64,000 bases of DNA from Chloroflexota bacterium (GTDB lineage: Bacteria; Chloroflexota; Anaerolineae; Promineifilales; Promineifilaceae), in assembly GCA_017993775.1 (NCBI GenBank), contig JAGOMA010000002.1:62001-126000 (forward strand), written 5' to 3'. Below the pieces are notes generated by a model, which made no database searches, was not told the DNA's origin, and saw nothing but the letters and a program-made list of their open reading frames with translations. The translations under genes and the position numbers were made by a program. Shown here in pieces: positions 1-9,239 of the stretch (its first letter is position 1; the number at the start of each line of letters is the position of its first letter).

Positions 1-28
1 GCCGCCAGCAAAAATGGGGGCGCGGTGA
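1..28 (+). CDS. 3' end of a truncated upstream gene
   Basis: Frame 2 reads PPAKMGAR and then stops at TGA 26-28. The stop overlaps the ATG at 28, the same TGATG coupling seen at several junctions in this locus, so this is probably the last gene upstream in the glycan operon. Only eight residues are visible, so no function can be given. Confidence 0.4.
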
Positions 29-909
29 TGGGCGAAAGGGCAACGGCCGTCAGCATCATCATCCCCAGCCTCAACTCCCCGCTCATCGATCAGGTGGTGG
101 CGGCCATCGCCGGTCAGGAACAGGCCGAGGTAATCCGCGATATTGTGGTCGTGGGCAAGGATGAGGCCAGATTGCTGCCGGTTGGCAGCCGGGTCCGGCT
201 GTTGGACACCGGACAGCCGGTTCCGCCGGGCACGGCGCGCAATCTGGGCATTCGGGCAGCCACGGCCGATTTGCTCATCTTTTTGGACAGCGATTGTTTG
301 CCGCAGCCGGGCTGGCTGGCGGCCCACCTGGCGGCCCACCAGGCCGGACACGCCGTCGTGGGCGGCGGCGTGCTGCCGGATGGCGAGAATTATTGGGCGC
401 TCAGTTACAATTTGGCCATGTTTCATGAATATTTCAGCACGGCGCGGCCTGGGGCACGGCCGTTGCTGCCCACGCTCAACCTCTCCGTCGAACGGCAGGT
501 AATTGAAACAGTGGGGCTTTTAAATGAAGCGCTGCCTCGCAGCCAGGATTTGGATTGGACCACGCGCATGAATCAGGCCGGGTTTCAGCCCTATTTTTGG
601 CCGGAGGCGGCCATCCAACACCGGCATAATCGCACGACGGCGGGCAAAGTGTGGCAAGACTGCGCCCGGTCGGGGCATTTTGCGCGGCAGGCGCGGCTGG
701 CGCATCGGGAAACGCTGGGCACGCCGGTCTGGCTGCGCTGGCGCTGGCTGGTGCTGCTGCTCTCGCCGCTCATTGCCGCAGCGGTGACGGGCAAGATTTT
801 GGGGACACGGCCGTTTATCCTCCGCCGCCATGCCGCCGCCATACCAGCCATCTACCTGAGCAAAATCGCCTGGTGCTGGGGCGCAAGCCGCCACGAGCCG
901 CCATCATGA
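28..909 (+). CDS. GT2 family glycosyltransferase
   Basis: The protein of about 293 residues has a GT-A fold. The N-terminus VSIIIPSLNSP is the nucleotide-binding first strand. FLDSDC near residue 90 supplies the DxD-like metal-binding site, and SQDLDWTTRMNQAGF near 175-190 is the acceptor-side ED/LDW region of rhamnosyltransferase-like GT2 enzymes. A hydrophobic stretch near 235-255 suggests membrane association. It is expected to transfer a nucleotide-activated sugar to a glycan at the cytoplasmic face; donor and acceptor are unknown. ATG 28 is chosen because it overlaps the upstream stop; GTG 25 is the alternative. Its own stop overlaps the next start (ATGA, 906-909), so the genes are translationally coupled. 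Confidence 0.85.
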   Translation: MGERATAVSIIIPSLNSPLIDQVVAAIAGQEQAEVIRDIVVVGKDEARLLPVGSRVRLLDTGQPVPPGTARNLGIRAATADLLIFLDSDCLPQPGWLAAHLAAHQAGHAVVGGGVLPDGENYWALSYNLAMFHEYFSTARPGARPLLPTLNLSVERQVIETVGLLNEALPRSQDLDWTTRMNQAGFQPYFWPEAAIQHRHNRTTAGKVWQDCARSGHFARQARLAHRETLGTPVWLRWRWLVLLLSPLIAAAVTGKILGTRPFILRRHAAAIPAIYLSKIAWCWGASRHEPPS

Positions 910-1793
910 CCCAACCAATGGTTCTGGCAATTACTCTGAATTGGCGGCAGGCGGAAACGACGCTGGCCTGCGTGCGCGCCCTGCAAGCGATGGCCTACCC
1001 CAACCTGCGCATTTTGGTCATCGACAACGGGTCGGAAGATGGGTCGGCGGCGCGGCTGGCGGCCGAACTACCGCCGGAAGCGCGGCTGCTGGCGCTGCCG
1101 GAGAACCTGGGCTTTGCCGCCGGTAACAACGTGGGCCTGCGGGAAGCCATCGCGCAGGCATTTGATTTTGCCCTGCTGGTGAACAACGATGCCTTCGCCG
1201 CGCCCGACATGCTGGCCCGCCTGCTGGCGGAGACCGCGCCAGATGTGGGCCTGGTTTCGCCGAAGATTTTTTATGCGGCGGCGCGGGAACGCATCTGGTT
1301 TGGCGACGGCCGTATGCACCCCATCACCCTGGATTTGCGCGGCACGGGGCGCGGCCAGATGGACGGCCCGGATTGGCAGCACAGCCGCGACGCGGATTAT
1401 GTGTTGGGAACCTGTTTGTTGGTGAATTTGCAGGGCGTAACGGCCGTTGGCCTGCTAGACGAGCAATTTTTTATGTATTTCGAAGATTTGGATTGGTCGC
1501 TGCGCTGGCGGCAGGCGGGGTTCCGGCTGCGGCTGGCGGCGGACGCCCATCTGTACCATGAGGTGGCGTTGAGCAGCGGCGGGCTGGAATCGGCGGCGCG
1601 GCGGTATTATCTGGCGCGCAGCGGGGTGATTTTTTGGCGGCGGTATGCGCGGTTGGGACGGCCGTGGGCCATATTTTTGTTCCGGCTGGGCAGCGGCGTG
1701 AAGATGGTGGCCCGGTTGATGTGGCAGCGGGAAACGGCCGTGGCCCGGGCCTATTTGCGCGGGCTGCGTGACGGCTGGCGGGCATCGGCTTAG
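906..1793 (+). CDS. GT2 family glycosyltransferase (rhamnosyltransferase-like)
   Basis: A 295-residue GT2 enzyme starting at ATG 906, inside the preceding stop; the frame is open further upstream but that part only overlaps the previous gene. Visible motifs are LNWRQAETT at the N-terminus, VIDNGSEDGS near 35-45, LVNNDAF (the metal-binding acidic motif) near 90, and FMYFEDLDWSLRWRQAGF near 185-203, typical of WcaA/RfbF-like glycosyltransferases. The enzyme should add a sugar to a lipid-linked or surface polysaccharide. It forms one coupled series with both neighbours. The specific linkage cannot be told from sequence. Confidence 0.85.
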   Translation: MTQPMVLAITLNWRQAETTLACVRALQAMAYPNLRILVIDNGSEDGSAARLAAELPPEARLLALPENLGFAAGNNVGLREAIAQAFDFALLVNNDAFAAPDMLARLLAETAPDVGLVSPKIFYAAARERIWFGDGRMHPITLDLRGTGRGQMDGPDWQHSRDADYVLGTCLLVNLQGVTAVGLLDEQFFMYFEDLDWSLRWRQAGFRLRLAADAHLYHEVALSSGGLESAARRYYLARSGVIFWRRYARLGRPWAIFLFRLGSGVKMVARLMWQRETAVARAYLRGLRDGWRASA

Positions 1794-1816
1794 AATTGCC
1801 CAATGGAAACGGGATT

Positions 1817-3313
1817 ATGAGCAAACGATGGCGTGCTTACGCCCCTTTGTTATTGGCGCTGGGAATCTATCTGGCTTTTCAACTGGTTCTCATGCGCTCG
1901 GTGCAAATTGCCCAATACGATGAAAGCATCTATCTGGACGTGGCGCGCAACATTCGCCGCACCGGCCTGCCGCTGCGCTCGTTTGGCGCGGAGGGCTTCT
2001 TGCTGCTGGACCAGACGCCGCTCTACCCCTATTTATTGGGCGGACTAAGCGCCGTTTTGGGCGACAATCTGCTCTGGCTGCGGTTGGTAACCACGCTGGC
2101 CGGCGCGGGGACCATCATTCTGGCGTATGTCTTGGGGCTGCGGCTGCGCGGGCCGGCGGCCGGACTGGCGGCGGCGCTGCTGCTGGCGGTGAATCCGTTT
2201 TTTTTGCTCTATGCGTTTTTTGTGCGCATGGAGCTGTTTATGTGTTTCTTTTTGCTGCTGGCGGTGTGGCTGCTGTGGCGCTGGGAGGAAACGGAGCGGC
2301 AGGCGTTTTTGGCCTGGGCCGGCGTGGCGGTGGCCACGGCCGTTCTCTTCAAAGTGGTGGCCGTTTTCTTTTGCGCGGCGGCAGTGGTTTATGGTTTCTG
2401 GCGGGCGGCAGGGATGCGGCCGCGCATTGTGGCGGCGTTGTGGCTGGGCGCGCCCACGGCCGTGGGGATTGTGTTGTGGCTGAGCATGAGTTTGCTAGAG
2501 CCGGAACGCCTCGCCTTGCGAATTGACCGTTGGACCGGCGCGGTGGGCGGCAACAGCCCGATTGTGGACCCGCGCCTGGGGGTGGCGGCCTGGCCCTGGC
2601 TGCAAACAGTGGGCGCGAACGTGGTAAGCTGGGGGATGGCGGCTTTGTTTGCCGCCGTGTTGGTTTATTTTTTAGCGGTTGGGCGGGGGAAACGGCCGTT
2701 GGTCTGGCTGCTGCTGCTCTATTTGGCGCTGGTGTTGGGCACGTCGCTGGTGATGCAGCTCAAGGAGCCGCGCCACGTGATCGGGCTGATTCCGGCCACG
2801 GCCGTGGCCATTGGCCTGATGGGCGATTGGGACGATTGGTGGGCGGGTTTGTCGCGGTGGTGGTGGGGGCAGGCGCTGGCGGCGGGAACGGCCGTGATCT
2901 TCCTCTGGTTTGTGTCGCCGCTCAATTTTCCGGCCGGGCAGCAAACGGCCGCCGACTGGTGGAATCCGATGCTGGCCGACCGCCTTTTTTACAGCGACTC
3001 ACGCCTGGAGCCGATGGCCGAGATTGGAACCTATCTGGGGCAGGTCAGCGCGCCCGGCGAGGTAATTACGGTTGTGCGGCAAGGGCCGGTGGTGGGATAC
3101 TACGCCGATCGTCCTTATCTTTTTTTGTACACGGAGCCATTCGATAAAAATATGAGCATTTTGCAAAACAGCGAATTTGTCGTGGCCGACAGCCAGGAAT
3201 TCTGGCAGCAGTCGCCAGAGGAAACGGCGCAGCTCTGGCAATATATTGCCGAGCATTTTGTGGTGGATTATGTGGCGGGGGACGGCACGGCCGTTTACCG
3301 CCGCCGGAACTAA
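1817..3313 (+). CDS. GT39/ArnT-like polyprenyl-phosphate-dependent membrane glycosyltransferase
   Basis: About 498 residues with ten or more hydrophobic segments, a C-terminal soluble part, and the early periplasmic-loop motif QYDESIYLDVARNI (residues ~30-43). The acidic DE pair there is the catalytic/metal feature of GT-C enzymes of the PMT/ArnT/GT39 superfamily. Such enzymes take a sugar from a polyprenyl phosphate and move it to lipid A, protein or glycan outside the membrane. ATG 1817 follows a GGAAACGGGA stretch and gives a standard N-terminus (MSKRW) before the first helix; TTG 1796 is less likely. The next gene, a polyprenyl-phosphate glycosyltransferase, could make its donor. Confidence 0.8.
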   Translation: MSKRWRAYAPLLLALGIYLAFQLVLMRSVQIAQYDESIYLDVARNIRRTGLPLRSFGAEGFLLLDQTPLYPYLLGGLSAVLGDNLLWLRLVTTLAGAGTIILAYVLGLRLRGPAAGLAAALLLAVNPFFLLYAFFVRMELFMCFFLLLAVWLLWRWEETERQAFLAWAGVAVATAVLFKVVAVFFCAAAVVYGFWRAAGMRPRIVAALWLGAPTAVGIVLWLSMSLLEPERLALRIDRWTGAVGGNSPIVDPRLGVAAWPWLQTVGANVVSWGMAALFAAVLVYFLAVGRGKRPLVWLLLLYLALVLGTSLVMQLKEPRHVIGLIPATAVAIGLMGDWDDWWAGLSRWWWGQALAAGTAVIFLWFVSPLNFPAGQQTAADWWNPMLADRLFYSDSRLEPMAEIGTYLGQVSAPGEVITVVRQGPVVGYYADRPYLFLYTEPFDKNMSILQNSEFVVADSQEFWQQSPEETAQLWQYIAEHFVVDYVAGDGTAVYRRRN

Positions 3314-4263
3314 TGATGAGCCAGACACCTACTCCCAAACGCTACAGCGCCGTGATTCCCGTTTACAACAGCCAAAAAATCGTCGGCGATACGATTGATC
3401 GCACCGCGGCTTTTTTTGAGACCCACAATCTGGCCTACGAAATTATTCTGGTCAACGATGGCAGCCCGGACAACAGTTGGCAGGTAATCCGCGACAAAGC
3501 GCAGGCCATGCCGCACGTGGTGGCGGTGAATTTGCTGCGCAATTATGGGCAGCATACGGCTTTGTACTGCGGTTTCCAGCAAAGTACCGGCGATTACGTC
3601 ATTACCCTGGACGATGATCTGCAAAATCCGCCGGAAGAAATGCTGCATTTGATCGCAAAAGCGGCGGAAGGGCATGATCTGGTATTCGGCCGTTTTCGCA
3701 AAAAAGAACACGATTCGTATCGGCGGGTGGGCAGCCGGTTGATCGGCTACATGAACGAGAAGATTTTCGACAAACCCGATGACCTGGTGCTGACCAATTT
3801 CCGCATCATTCGACGGGACGTGGTGGATAGAATTTGCGGCTACCAGACCAATTACCCCTATATTCCGGGGTTGTCGCTGATGTTTGCCACGAATCCGGCG
3901 AATGTGTGGGTGGAACACCAGAAACGGCCGTCAGGCACAAGCAATTACAACTTCATCAAAATCCTCGAACTGGTGATGCGGATTTTGTTCAATTATTCCT
4001 CATATCCCCTGCGTTTTGTCAGTCTGGCGGGCATGGTGATTTCCTTGCTGAGCTTTTTGTTAGGCATTTACTATTTGATACGCGCCATTTTTATCGGCAC
4101 CTCTGTGCCCGGCTGGGCGACACTCATCGTCCTCATGTCCTTTTTTAATGGCCTGAGCCTGCTCATCCTGAGCATGTTGGGCGAATACATCATTCGCCTG
4201 TTGAATCAGGTCAGTTCGACCAAAAGTTACTACATTAAAGAGATCGCCCATCACCATGACTGA
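3313..4263 (+). CDS. GT2 polyprenyl-phosphate glycosyltransferase (GtrB/DPM-like)
   Basis: A 316-residue protein. The GT-A domain has SAVIPVYNSQ, LVNDGSPDNSW and TLDDDLQNPPEE (the DDDLQ signature of dolichyl/undecaprenyl-phosphate glycosyltransferases), followed by two C-terminal transmembrane helices near residues 225-250 and 265-290. The family moves a sugar from a nucleotide donor to undecaprenyl phosphate at the inner face of the membrane. The start ATG 3313 overlaps the upstream TAA by one base (TAATG); ATG 3316 is equally possible. Adjacency to the GT39-like enzyme fits a two-step process: load the lipid carrier here, transfer outside there. Confidence 0.88.
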   Translation: MMSQTPTPKRYSAVIPVYNSQKIVGDTIDRTAAFFETHNLAYEIILVNDGSPDNSWQVIRDKAQAMPHVVAVNLLRNYGQHTALYCGFQQSTGDYVITLDDDLQNPPEEMLHLIAKAAEGHDLVFGRFRKKEHDSYRRVGSRLIGYMNEKIFDKPDDLVLTNFRIIRRDVVDRICGYQTNYPYIPGLSLMFATNPANVWVEHQKRPSGTSNYNFIKILELVMRILFNYSSYPLRFVSLAGMVISLLSFLLGIYYLIRAIFIGTSVPGWATLIVLMSFFNGLSLLILSMLGEYIIRLLNQVSSTKSYYIKEIAHHHD

Positions 4264-5011
4264 ACACTTTTTTATCATTGGGGCGCAGCGCAGCGGCACG
4301 ACCTATTTGTATCACCTGCTGGACGAGCACCCGGAAATTTGCATGGCACGGCCGTTGCGCCCGGAGCCAAAATTTTTCTTAAAAAACGAACTGTATGCGC
4401 GTGGTCTGGATTATTATGAAACCTGTTATTTTCCAGACAGCGGCCAAACGCGGCTGCGCGGCGAAAAATCAGCCAGTTATATGGAGTCGGCGCTGGCGGC
4501 CCAACGCCTGGCGACCCATTATCCCGAAGCGAAAATTATTGTTTTGCTGCGCGATCCGATTGAGCGGGCCATTTCAAATTATTGGTTTTCGCGCAATCAT
4601 GGGCTGGAAACCTGGTCTATCGAAAGAGCCTTCTGGGAAGAATCGAGCCGCGAAACGCCATATGACCAGTCTGTGTCGGTGAATCCGTTTCATTATTTGC
4701 GGCGCGGGCGGTATATGAATTTTATCGACATGTATGACCAGCTTTTTGCGCCGGAGCAGGTTTGCGGGCTGATTTATGAGCAATTATTGGGCAATTTGTC
4801 TCAGGTGCAGGCGCTCTATCAGTTTTTAGGCGCAGCGGCGACGTTTGCGCCCCAGCAGCTGCATCAGGCCAGCAATGCCAGCCAGCAAGAAGATTATGCG
4901 TTATCGCCCGAATTGCGGCGCTTTTTGGCGGATTATTTTGCGGAGGCAAACGGCCGTCTAACAGCCCGTTTTGGCTTCGATCTGGCGTCATGGTGGCCTT
5001 CATGTCTATAA
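4256..5011 (+). CDS. Sulfotransferase family protein
   Basis: The 251-residue protein starts with FFIIGAQRSGTTYLYHLL, the 5'-phosphosulfate-binding loop of PAPS-dependent sulfotransferases. The 3'-phosphate-binding segment VLLRDPIERAISNYWF lies near residues 97-113. It should transfer a sulfuryl group from PAPS to a hydroxyl, and the surrounding genes suggest a sugar in the exported glycan. The start overlaps the previous stop by eight bases and the end overlaps the aminotransferase start, so it is part of the same coupled operon. The acceptor is unknown; carbohydrate and lipid sulfotransferases share these motifs. Confidence 0.85.
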   Translation: MTEHFFIIGAQRSGTTYLYHLLDEHPEICMARPLRPEPKFFLKNELYARGLDYYETCYFPDSGQTRLRGEKSASYMESALAAQRLATHYPEAKIIVLLRDPIERAISNYWFSRNHGLETWSIERAFWEESSRETPYDQSVSVNPFHYLRRGRYMNFIDMYDQLFAPEQVCGLIYEQLLGNLSQVQALYQFLGAAATFAPQQLHQASNASQQEDYALSPELRRFLADYFAEANGRLTARFGFDLASWWPSCL

Positions 5012-6162
5012 CCATTCCCTTTAACCGGCCAAGTCTGACCGGCAACGAATTTGAATATATGCGGCAGGCGATGGGGAACGGCCGTTTGTCCGGCGACGGC
5101 CCCTTCACCAAAAAATGCCACGCCTATCTGGAACAGGCGCTGGGCGCGCCGCGCGTGCTGCTGACCACTTCCTGCACCCATGCGCTGGAGATGGCCGCCC
5201 TGCTGCTCAATATTCAGCCCGGCGACGAGATCATTCTGCCTTCGTTCACCTTTGTCTCCACGGCCAACGCCTTTGTGCTGCGCGGCGCGCAAATCGTCTT
5301 TGCCGACATTCGCCCCGACACCCTGAACATGGACGAAACGCAGCTCGAATCCTTGATCACGCCGCGCACCAAAGCGATTGTTCCGGTGCATTACGCCGGT
5401 GTGGGCTGCGAAATGGATGCCATTCTAGCGCTGGCGCAGCGGCATGGCATCCAGGTGGTGGAAGACGCCGCCCACGGTCTTTTTGGCAAATACAAAGGAC
5501 GTTACCTGGGCACATTTGGGGCATTGGCGACACAAAGTTTCCATGACACCAAAAATTTCACTTGCGGCGAAGGCGGCGCGCTGGTGATCAACGACCCGCA
5601 ATTTATCGAAGCGGCCGAAATTTTCCGCGAAAAAGGGACGGATCGCAGCCGGTTCTTTCGTGGGCAGGTCGATAAATACTCCTGGGTATCGTCTGGTTCC
5701 AGCTATTTGCCGGCCGATTTGCTGGCCGCGTTTTTGTTGGCCCAGCTAGAATCCCGCGAGACGATTCAGGCGAAACGGCGCCAGGTGTGGCATTTTTATG
5801 ACGAGGCGCTGGCGGATTGGGCGGAAGAGCAGGGGGTGAAACGGCCGTATATCCCCGACACCTGCGAGCAGGCATACCACATGTATTACCTGCTCACGCC
5901 CTCCCTGGCTTATCGCACGGCGCTCATCAATCACCTGAAAACGCGCGGCATCCAAAGCGTGTTTCATTATGTGCCGCTGCACCTGTCCAAAATGGGGCGC
6001 AAAATGGGCGGGCAGGAAGGTGACTGCCCGGTAACAGAATCGGTTTCCGACCGGCTGCTGCGGCTGCCATTTTTTAATGATTTGACCGAGCGGGAGCAAA
6101 CGGCCGTGATCGAAACCATGCGTACATTTAAACCTACCCCGACAGAACTGATGTCCGGGTAA
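5002..6162 (+). CDS. wecE: dTDP-4-amino-4,6-dideoxygalactose transaminase (WecE/RffA type)
   Basis: A DegT/DnrJ/EryC1/StrS PLP enzyme of about 386 residues. The close match to WecE runs the full length: NRPSLTGNEFEYM, SCTHALEMAALLL, PSFTFVSTANAFVLRGA, VPVHYAGVGCEMD and EKGTDRSRFFRGQVDKYSW. The Schiff-base lysine is in HDTKNFT near residue 184. The reaction converts dTDP-4-keto-6-deoxyglucose plus glutamate to dTDP-Fuc4N (or a closely related 4-amino sugar). ATG 5002 gives the family N-terminus (MSITIPFNRP); ATG 4990 is an upstream alternative. No dTDP-glucose synthesis genes (rmlA/rmlB) are in the window, so its substrate must be made elsewhere. Confidence 0.88.
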   Translation: MSITIPFNRPSLTGNEFEYMRQAMGNGRLSGDGPFTKKCHAYLEQALGAPRVLLTTSCTHALEMAALLLNIQPGDEIILPSFTFVSTANAFVLRGAQIVFADIRPDTLNMDETQLESLITPRTKAIVPVHYAGVGCEMDAILALAQRHGIQVVEDAAHGLFGKYKGRYLGTFGALATQSFHDTKNFTCGEGGALVINDPQFIEAAEIFREKGTDRSRFFRGQVDKYSWVSSGSSYLPADLLAAFLLAQLESRETIQAKRRQVWHFYDEALADWAEEQGVKRPYIPDTCEQAYHMYYLLTPSLAYRTALINHLKTRGIQSVFHYVPLHLSKMGRKMGGQEGDCPVTESVSDRLLRLPFFNDLTEREQTAVIETMRTFKPTPTELMSG

Positions 6163-6183
6163 CGGCCGTGCGCCACAGATCCT

Positions 6184-7653
6184 ATGAACCCCACCCAGCG
6201 CCTTTTTAGCAACACCGCCCTGGCTTTTGTCACCCGCATCATCGCCAAATTCAGCGACGTGCTGCTGTTCATTATCATCGGCCGCATGATGGGACCAGAG
6301 CAAGCCGGCGTTTTTCGCCTGGGCAAGACCTACCTTACGCTGGCGCTGGCCTTCTCCGCCTGGGGATTAGACGATCTGCTGGTGCGCGAAGCGGCTCCCC
6401 GGCGCAACAGCAGCAACCAATATCTGGTCAATTTTATGGCGCTGCGCCTTGTTTTGGCGCTGGGCGCATTTGTTTTGCTGGCTGTCGGCGTGCTGGGCCT
6501 GCCGCTACCTTACAGCCAAGAGGCCATCGCCGTCATCCTCATCTACAGCCTGGCGATTTTTGCCGAAGCGGCTTACGTACTCTTCGAATCCATCTTCATC
6601 GCCTACGAAAAACTAGGGGTTCCAACGCTGGCGGCCGTGGTCAACGGCGGCGTAAAATTATTCGGTGGCTTACTGCTCCTGATGGTGACGCAAAATGTGG
6701 TCACAACCGCCTGGATCATTCCCATCGGCAGCACCCTGAGCCTATTCGTCTTTGTCCCAGCGCTCATTCGCCTGTACCGGACCTTTCCGCAAGAACTGCC
6801 AACCCGGCTCAGTTTGCGCTTTACCCTGGAGCAACTGCGGCATATTCCCGGCTTTATCATGATCGGCATTTTTTATAACATTAACGCCCAACAAGATACG
6901 TTCCTGGTCTCGTTGTACCTGTCGGAAACGGAGTTGGGGTACTACGGCGCGGCGCAAACCTTGTTAATGGGGATTTTGATGTTATCGGCGGCGGTGAGAA
7001 CGGCCGTGTACCCCCTCATGGCCCGCTACCACACTCACTCACCGGATAAACTTCCCCACTTCTATCGCAAACTCTACCAATACATCACCATCGGCATTTT
7101 ACCCATCACCGTGACCATTTGCGTGTTGGCCGGACCCATTATCACGCTCATATTTACCGATTCATTTGCCCCGGCCGCGCCAGCTCTGGCGCTGATGATT
7201 TGGGAAGTCTTCTTCACCTTTCTGCACATCCCCAACGCCCGGCTCATGCTGGTAAACAATCGACAAAAACAACTGGGTTGGATAACCGGCCTCACCATGG
7301 TGTTCAACCTCGGGTTGAATCTATGGCTCCTGCCACTTTATGGAATTTATGGGCCAGCTTTTGCACGGCCGTTAGCCGCCTTCCTCGCTTTCTGGCTCAC
7401 CAACATCTACGTCCAACACCGCCTGATGCCCAACAAGCTGCTGCCCATCCTCCTGCGACCGATGGTCGCCTCTGGCCTGATGGCTCTTGCCATGTGGCCG
7501 CTGCGCCAGCAATTCATCCTCATACCCGTTCTTGTCGGCGGCCTGGTTTATGGCAGCATCATTCTCATTACCGGCGCCTTTACCTCGGAAGATCGTATCT
7601 ACCTGAAACAACTATTCGCCAGAAATCGACCACTAACCGAGATCGAGCCTTAG
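6184..7653 (+). CDS. Wzx-type oligosaccharide flippase
   Basis: A 489-residue membrane protein with about 12-14 predicted helices and the polysaccharide-biosynthesis/MVF N-terminal pattern (TALAFVTRIIAKFSDVLLFIIIGRMMGPEQAG). Helices are separated by short basic loops. It likely turns the undecaprenyl-linked repeat unit made by the upstream enzymes to the outer face of the membrane. Start at ATG 6184, 21 bases after the aminotransferase stop; an ACGGCCGT octamer sits in that gap. It is the last gene of the coupled glycan series, and no polymerase (Wzy) or ligase is recognisable in the window. Confidence 0.85.
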   Translation: MNPTQRLFSNTALAFVTRIIAKFSDVLLFIIIGRMMGPEQAGVFRLGKTYLTLALAFSAWGLDDLLVREAAPRRNSSNQYLVNFMALRLVLALGAFVLLAVGVLGLPLPYSQEAIAVILIYSLAIFAEAAYVLFESIFIAYEKLGVPTLAAVVNGGVKLFGGLLLLMVTQNVVTTAWIIPIGSTLSLFVFVPALIRLYRTFPQELPTRLSLRFTLEQLRHIPGFIMIGIFYNINAQQDTFLVSLYLSETELGYYGAAQTLLMGILMLSAAVRTAVYPLMARYHTHSPDKLPHFYRKLYQYITIGILPITVTICVLAGPIITLIFTDSFAPAAPALALMIWEVFFTFLHIPNARLMLVNNRQKQLGWITGLTMVFNLGLNLWLLPLYGIYGPAFARPLAAFLAFWLTNIYVQHRLMPNKLLPILLRPMVASGLMALAMWPLRQQFILIPVLVGGLVYGSIILITGAFTSEDRIYLKQLFARNRPLTEIEP

Positions 7654-7817
7654 AAACAGACCTGTCAGCCAAAATACCCCGAACAGATCACCCCAAAACA
7701 GTCCCTACTCTGGTCTAATACTCCCAATGGATTATCGACAACCCATTGAGTCTTCAGGTATTATCAGTCTGTACTAAGCTTTTCCAAGTAATAAATATGT
7801 CGAAAGGAGATGTTACA

Positions 7818-9176
7818 ATGAAAAAACGTGTTATGTTTGTTGTCGTATTAGCCCTGCTGATTGGCCTGTTAAGCTTCGCCACAGCATTTGCGGCCACCAC
7901 GACTGGTATCGACGTCGTTAACCTGTCGAACAGCGCCGGCTCTGTGGTTGTCACCTTCTATGCCGCTGATGGTTCCTCCCCCGGTTCCGTTTCTGAAAAT
8001 ATCTCAGCATTTGGCGCCGTTAACTTCTACATCCCCAACATCCCGTCCACCACGTTGCCCGCTGGCCAATACTCGGCCGTGGTCAGCTCGGATGTACCGG
8101 TTGCGGCAACCGTCGGTCTGACCGACAGCCCAGAAAAATTGGGTGATGACTATGTGGGTACTTCCGTCCCCGCCGCTGAATTGACCTTCCCTCTCATTTA
8201 TCGCAACTATGGCAGCTACACCTCGCAGTTGGTTGTCCAGAACGCCAATAACAGCGCCCAAACTGTCAATATCGAGTTCTTCAAACAAGGCGTCACAACC
8301 CCCGCCGCAACTGATTCGGCCACTATCCAGCCTATGTCCTACGCAGTCTTCGACCTGGCTGACTACGCTGCCTTTGGCAACGACTTTGGTGGCGCTGTTG
8401 TGATCGGTTCCGGCCCGTTGGCTGGTACCGCCATTGCCATCCGCGACAAAGGCACCGGCCCGGCCGCCAAAGCTGAACTGACCTACCGTGCCTTCACCGC
8501 CGATCAACAAGGCGCCGAAATTTTGCTGCCCTTGTTCTACAACAACTTCAATAAGTTCAACTCTGGTATCAATGTCGTCAATCGTGGCGCCGCAGCTACC
8601 GATGTAACTGTTGAATATACCGGATCCAATGTTGCTGGCACATGGACTACCGCACCCCAGACACTGCAACCCGGACAAATGTACACCTTCTATCAACCGG
8701 CTGGTTTGCCAAGCGGCGTCTTCGGTTCGGCCGTCGTTTCTTCTACCGCTGCTGACGTTGCTGTGGTTGTTTCCTCGGCTCGTGTTGATGGCAACGGCAA
8801 CAATGTTGCGTTTGCTTACGAAGGCGCTGTTTCCTCCGCTGGCAGCTCTTGCGTTGCCCTGCCGGTTGTTCACAACCGCACAAGCTGGAAAACTGGTATC
8901 AACATCTTGAACCTCGGCGCGTCTGCTTCGTCGGTTACGATTACCTACTCCAGCTCCAACCCGGCCACCCCCGATGCTACCAAGACCTACTCGGTACCGG
9001 CCAATTCTCCTTTGACCATCTACATGCCCACCGATGCAGCCACTGCCTTAGGATTCTACGGCGGCGCTTCTTTGGAAAGCACGAATGGGCAACCCATGTT
9101 AGTTCTGGCTTCTAGCGCGAATACAACCGCTGGTATCGCCCGCAACTACGTTGGCGTTAACTACACCTGCCCCTAA
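7818..9176 (+). CDS. Secreted protein of four tandem ~95-residue beta repeats
   Basis: The 452-residue product has a Sec signal peptide (MKKRVMFVVVLALLIGLLSFATAFA) and then four homologous blocks. Each opens with a strand like GIDVVNLSNSAGSVVVTFY, QLVVQNANNSAQTVNIEFF, GINVVNRGAAATDVTVEYT or GINILNLGASASSVTITYS, and closes with a Gly-rich GxAVVSS-like strand. This suggests Ig-like/beta-sandwich domains. No enzymatic motif and no C-terminal anchor are visible, so it is probably a released or surface-layer-associated protein. ATG 7818 follows a strong AAAGGAGA site at 7803-7810. The gene is flanked by its own terminator and lacks the ACGGCCGT octamer, unlike its neighbours. Function unrecognised. 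Confidence 0.8.
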   Translation: MKKRVMFVVVLALLIGLLSFATAFAATTTGIDVVNLSNSAGSVVVTFYAADGSSPGSVSENISAFGAVNFYIPNIPSTTLPAGQYSAVVSSDVPVAATVGLTDSPEKLGDDYVGTSVPAAELTFPLIYRNYGSYTSQLVVQNANNSAQTVNIEFFKQGVTTPAATDSATIQPMSYAVFDLADYAAFGNDFGGAVVIGSGPLAGTAIAIRDKGTGPAAKAELTYRAFTADQQGAEILLPLFYNNFNKFNSGINVVNRGAAATDVTVEYTGSNVAGTWTTAPQTLQPGQMYTFYQPAGLPSGVFGSAVVSSTAADVAVVVSSARVDGNGNNVAFAYEGAVSSAGSSCVALPVVHNRTSWKTGINILNLGASASSVTITYSSSNPATPDATKTYSVPANSPLTIYMPTDAATALGFYGGASLESTNGQPMLVLASSANTTAGIARNYVGVNYTCP

Positions 9177-9200
9177 AGCTGTTACGCTAACAGCACATTA

Positions 9201-9239
9201 AAAAAACAGCCGGAGCAGCGCTGCTCCGGCTGTTTTTTT
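9201..9239 (+). terminator. Strong rho-independent terminator
   Basis: A-tract, then a perfect GC-rich inverted repeat (AGCCGGAGCAGC at 9208-9219 against GCTGCTCCGGCT at 9220-9231) and seven T. It lies 25 bases after the secreted-repeat gene and would end its transcript; the A- and T-runs also make it possibly bidirectional. Confidence 0.93.

Noticed and set aside
651..905. Longer version of the second glycosyltransferase beginning at 651
   Set aside because: The added part only overlaps the first glycosyltransferase in another frame; the family N-terminus begins at ATG 906.
7724..7748. Possible terminator after the flippase (CAATGG...CCATTG)
   Set aside because: Only a 6-7-base stem and no T-run; not reported as a feature.
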